From Flavilitoribacter sp020436695 (lineage in GTDB: Bacteria > Bacteroidota > Bacteroidia > Chitinophagales > Saprospiraceae), in contig JAWKLQ010000035.1 in the NCBI GenBank assembly GCA_041392665.1, forward strand, positions 33,706-97,705: a stretch of DNA of 64,000 bases, written 5' to 3'. The first letter of the stretch is position 1. The number at the start of each line of letters is the position of its first letter. The notes under the pieces are model-generated. The model worked only from the letters and a program-made list of their open reading frames with translations. It was not told where the DNA came from and ran no database searches. A program made the position numbers and the translations under genes. Positions 61,530-64,000 of this stretch are shown piece by piece.

Positions 61530-62499
61530 ATGTTACAATATGCTAATAAGGGGGCTAAATGCATGTGCACTGGTTGCCCCGGAGTTATTGCACGCTCTGG
61601 ATGCTCAAAAGCTAGAACTGTCAAGCTTAGCAATGAGTCCAAGCAACCGAAGACGACAAGAAATTAGCCCAACCGGCTTTCAGGACTTATGTGCAATTCC
61701 AACTGCACCTAAAAAATGTAGCCCTAATTTGGTAAAATGGATGAATGTCAAATCTGATGTTAAAGATAAAAGGGAAAAAAAGCATTGCTATTTCCAAATT
61801 CAATACCTTGTACTACAGGGCCAGGCTTGGTAACCATGATTACCTCAGGATGAAAAGGTTGATTTTATGGCAGCAAAATTTAATATAGGTGCAGTTTACA
61901 AGATGGGAAAAGCAAAATGTAAGTGGAAAGGCTGCAAGCCTAATACACATCCGTATCCAATTACTTACATAAAAGGGGGAGTTATGCAAAGCGTACTAAA
62001 TATACAGGTACATGGGCACATCCTTCTTTTATTTAAAGTCTTCCCTGTTATATTATGTTGGATGGGGTAAACCTGAAGATATGAATCATATTACCATGCA
62101 GTATAAATATAAAACCTCAAAATCATCACATTATTCCGCAGCGTAATGGAAGGCTTGAAGAATATTCCTCATAATTTGGAACTTTTGGGTTGGGATATGA
62201 ATAATGGGGATTTAAATGGAATGTGCCTGCCAACATATAATGCTGACATTGCTTGGCATGATCTGCAACTACACAGGGGGCCTCATTATCAATATGATAA
62301 TAAGGTGAAAGCGGCCTTGAAGAACCTTGAAACCGAATGTCAGAAGTATTGTAAAGATGAAGCTCAAGAATTACTTCTGGGAAAAATCACTTCCAAAGTA
62401 ACTTTATTTAAGCTAAAAATAAAAAATTGGCAGGTTACTCTGAACGCAAGTTCTCCTGGCCTAAGACAATCGATTTTTAATCCATCAAGTGCAACATAG
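61530..62499 (+). pseudogene. PAAR-like / His-His nuclease T6SS effector, broken by multiple frame changes
   Basis: Starts ATG 61530, 10 bases after vgrG. Coding sense passes through all three frames. N-terminal PAAR-like module: AKCMCTG at first; ATEDDKKLAQPAF (61640-61690); CAIPTAPKKCSPNLVKWMNV (61692-61760); GKKALLFPNSIPCTTGPG (61773-61851); MAAKFNIGAVYKMGKAKC (61867-). Linker YAKRTKYTGTWAHPSF (61980-62033) and VGWGKPEDMNHITMQY in another frame. Then QNHHIIPQRN (62118-62147), the active motif of AHH/HNH-type nucleases, and from 62146 LELLGWDMNNG, GMCLPTY, LHRGPHYQYDNKVKAAL, its C-terminal half. One repaired reading would be about 320 residues. It is probably a DNA-cutting toxin, with immunity genes after it. 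True decay or assembly error cannot be told here. Confidence 0.7.
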
Positions 62500-62500
62500 T

Positions 62501-63109
62501 ATGTATTATCTTTTAGAGATTAATATTGTTGACGAAAAGAAACATTATTTATTAAATGGTGTCTTGTATAATAATCAAAAAGAAGAGGTTACTCCAATTT
62601 TTGATGATGGAATCCTTCATCCAAATATGTATGATCCTTATACATTAATTCTAAACGATTCTGAGTCATTAACAAAGAACCGTGAATTTACAGATGTAAT
62701 TTCGTCATTTGTGATTGATGCCGGATTTTTGTTCTTGGTTTCGCCTGCCACCCAAGAGCTATTTTCTAAGTTAATTCCCGATGATATACGGATGTATGAG
62801 GTAGGAATCAAGGGGAATAAATTCGCCTTAGATAGTTATCGAATCGTAAAAGTATTGGATAAGATTGATTGCGTGAATTTGGAAGAATCCGATATTGAAT
62901 ATGATGAACAATATGACACGATTGATAGTGCTGAAAGTATTGTCCTTGATGAACAGAAAATACCTGAGGGAAAGAAAATATTCCTATTAGGAAAAAGGGC
63001 TTCAGGGATTATCCTCGTTCACGAAGATTTAAAGAAAGCGATAGAAAGCGCAAACCTAACTGGCTTTATCTTTTATCCATTGGAAGAAGCATATATGGTT
63101 ATTTCTTAA
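62501..63109 (+). CDS. Imm11-like immunity protein, copy 1
   Basis: 202 residues from ATG 62501 (MYYLLEINIV), one base after the effector stop. FVIDAGFLFLVSPATQELFSKLIPDD, YRIVKVLDKIDCVNLEES, EQKIPEGKKIFLLGKRASGI and HEDLKKAIESANLTGFIFYPLE match the Imm11/DUF1629-type fold (SPxxxELF..; IFxLxxxxxxIxVxxxLKxAIExAxLTGxxF) that neutralises polymorphic toxin nucleases. Base content is low GC. It most likely protects the producer and its kin from the neighbouring effector. Confidence 0.75.
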   Translation: MYYLLEINIVDEKKHYLLNGVLYNNQKEEVTPIFDDGILHPNMYDPYTLILNDSESLTKNREFTDVISSFVIDAGFLFLVSPATQELFSKLIPDDIRMYEVGIKGNKFALDSYRIVKVLDKIDCVNLEESDIEYDEQYDTIDSAESIVLDEQKIPEGKKIFLLGKRASGIILVHEDLKKAIESANLTGFIFYPLEEAYMVIS

Positions 63110-63120
63110 AAAAAGTATTC

Positions 63121-63738
63121 ATGTTTTTTGTAATGCCTATCAACAGAAGGGATAAACCTAGATTTGACGCTTATGTTGATGGGATTCTTTTAGATAATAA
63201 TGATGAACTTGCAACCAATTCCTTTATTTATGGTGCAGAGGTCAAAGAGGAGGCTGGCAAATCTTATAAAATAAAGACGAATCAAGAGTTCTCTGAAATT
63301 GGAAAGATTAAGGATCGATTAGTAACGAAGGTTCACAATACGCCCATTTTTATAGTTTCAGAAAATTTCAAAGAACTTTTGCAAAACAACTTTTCCGGTC
63401 AAGCTGAATTCTTTGAGGTTAAATTTGATATCGTAAATAAAAAGCCTTTAGAAGGATATTTTATATGTAATATTCTTAGTATATATAACTGTATAGACTA
63501 TGAGAATTCAATTGTTGACTATGAATTTTATGATGAAAATGAGAAAGGTCATGGTCAAATTTATACCATAGATAGTATGGTTATAGATGAGTCAAAAATT
63601 CCAATAGATGCACATATTTTTCTACTTGGCAACTTTCCCAAGCCAATAATTTTGGTAAGCCAAGAGATGAGAAATGCAATTGAGGATAGGGGTATTACAG
63701 GGTTTAGCTTTGTTAATCCTGAAGATTTCATGATTTAA
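63121..63738 (+). CDS. Imm11-like immunity protein, copy 2
   Basis: 205 residues. Paralogue of the preceding gene: IFIVSENFKELLQNNFSGQAEF, FICNILSIYNCIDYENSIVD, ESKIPIDAHIFLLGNFPKPI and VSQEMRNAIEDRGITGFSF align with copy 1, including the IFLLG..IILV and (L/I)TGF blocks. Strong sequence divergence suggests immunity to a different toxin variant rather than a recent duplicate. It begins 11 bases after copy 1. Confidence 0.72.
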   Translation: MFFVMPINRRDKPRFDAYVDGILLDNNDELATNSFIYGAEVKEEAGKSYKIKTNQEFSEIGKIKDRLVTKVHNTPIFIVSENFKELLQNNFSGQAEFFEVKFDIVNKKPLEGYFICNILSIYNCIDYENSIVDYEFYDENEKGHGQIYTIDSMVIDESKIPIDAHIFLLGNFPKPIILVSQEMRNAIEDRGITGFSFVNPEDFMI

Positions 63739-63748
63739 CTATAACAAA

Positions 63749-64000
63749 ATGAGGTATTTTATTTTGACTCAGGATATGGAAATTGAGGAAGAAGATACTA
63801 TCTTATCAGGTGCAAGTGAGTACTTAGATCGAATTGATGTTGACTTTAGTGAGGGCGAAAGCTTACCGCTTGAAGATATTCTACTTCCTATTGAAATTCT
63901 GATACAAGAGACTTCCTTGCGGGGAAGAATGACTGATGTTCTATACCTTGACGAAATTGATTGTTTCGTAATATCAAAAAAAGTGATTGAGCTTTTTGGA
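63749..64000 (+). CDS. Imm11-like protein, copy 3, partial at right edge
   Basis: Open from ATG 63749 (MRYFILTQDMEIEEEDTILS) to the window end, 84 codons. RGRMTDVLYLDEIDCFVISK and KVIELFG correspond to the VISSFVIDAGFLFLVSPATQELF region of copy 1, so it is probably a third member of the array. It starts 10 bases after copy 2. The C-terminal diagnostic part lies outside the window. Confidence 0.6.
   Translation, partial: MRYFILTQDMEIEEEDTILSGASEYLDRIDVDFSEGESLPLEDILLPIEILIQETSLRGRMTDVLYLDEIDCFVISKKVIELFG

Noticed and set aside
61530..62499. Three separate small genes (61540-61833, 61867-62070, 62146-62499)
   Set aside because: Joining the frames restores known PAAR-like and nuclease blocks in order, so they are pieces of one gene.

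Overview
The window is a Bacteroidota chromosome segment, most likely from a Saprospiria/Lewinella-like marine lineage. The taxon is inferred from gene families, not from a marker gene. The evidence is: SusC/SusD and FecI/FecR systems, two type IX secretion substrates (one with a Por-type tail, one with a gliding-motility-type tail), a DUF6090 protein, a Bacteroidota-type (iii) type VI secretion cluster, and several promoters of the TTG-N19/20-TAnnTTTG kind used by the Bacteroidota sigma factor. GC is near 50% over most of the window and falls clearly in the last 3 kb.

Layout. Position 1-501 is the N-terminal part of a transposase cut by the left edge. 0.6-7.2 kb holds a beta-helix lipoprotein, a PepSY membrane protein with a (frameshifted) TonB siderophore receptor, and a LysE exporter. 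7.3-18.9 kb carries a 1245-residue NtrY-like histidine kinase, a CrtZ-type carotene hydroxylase, several lipoproteins, a secreted carboxylesterase and a PLP enzyme. 19-23 kb is a housekeeping block on the minus strand (carA, eno, divIC/ftsB-like, sucD). 23.2-28.1 kb has a gliding-motility-type secreted protein and an ECF sigma / membrane partner / repeat-protein set. 28-37 kb is mixed metabolism (FAD reductase, esterase, PNPOx-like, DedA-like, an SDR operon, a solitary PxpC).

37.6-44.3 kb is a complete SUF iron-sulfur operon: sufB-C-D-S-E, a DUF59 gene and an Rrf2 regulator with three cysteines. It is preceded by a perfect 26-bp palindrome abutting a TACCTTTG promoter element, a good candidate for the Rrf2 operator. 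44.4-52.2 kb is a FecI sigma / FecR / STN-SusC / SusD set followed by a glycerophosphodiester phosphodiesterase, which suggests regulated uptake and cleavage of phosphodiesters. 52.3-56.5 kb has free-methionine-sulfoxide reductase, mnmA, an RlpA/SPOR protein and a cohesin-like lipoprotein.

56.7-64 kb is part of a type VI secretion locus: sheath proteins TssB and TssC, tube Hcp, spike VgrG, then a PAAR-like/His-His nuclease effector broken by about eight frame changes. Intact tandem Imm11-like immunity genes follow, the third cut by the right edge. Base composition changes inside the vgrG tail, so tail, effector and immunity genes probably arrived as one exchangeable cassette.

Many intergenic gaps carry degenerate arrays of a short word in both orientations (for example AGTCGTAAGTC/GACTTACGACT, or GGATATTGGGAT). 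They fold into long hairpins between genes and even inside the suf operon. Together with the effector cassette and the suf palindrome, these are the most interesting structures here. No rRNA, tRNA or CRISPR array was recognised.
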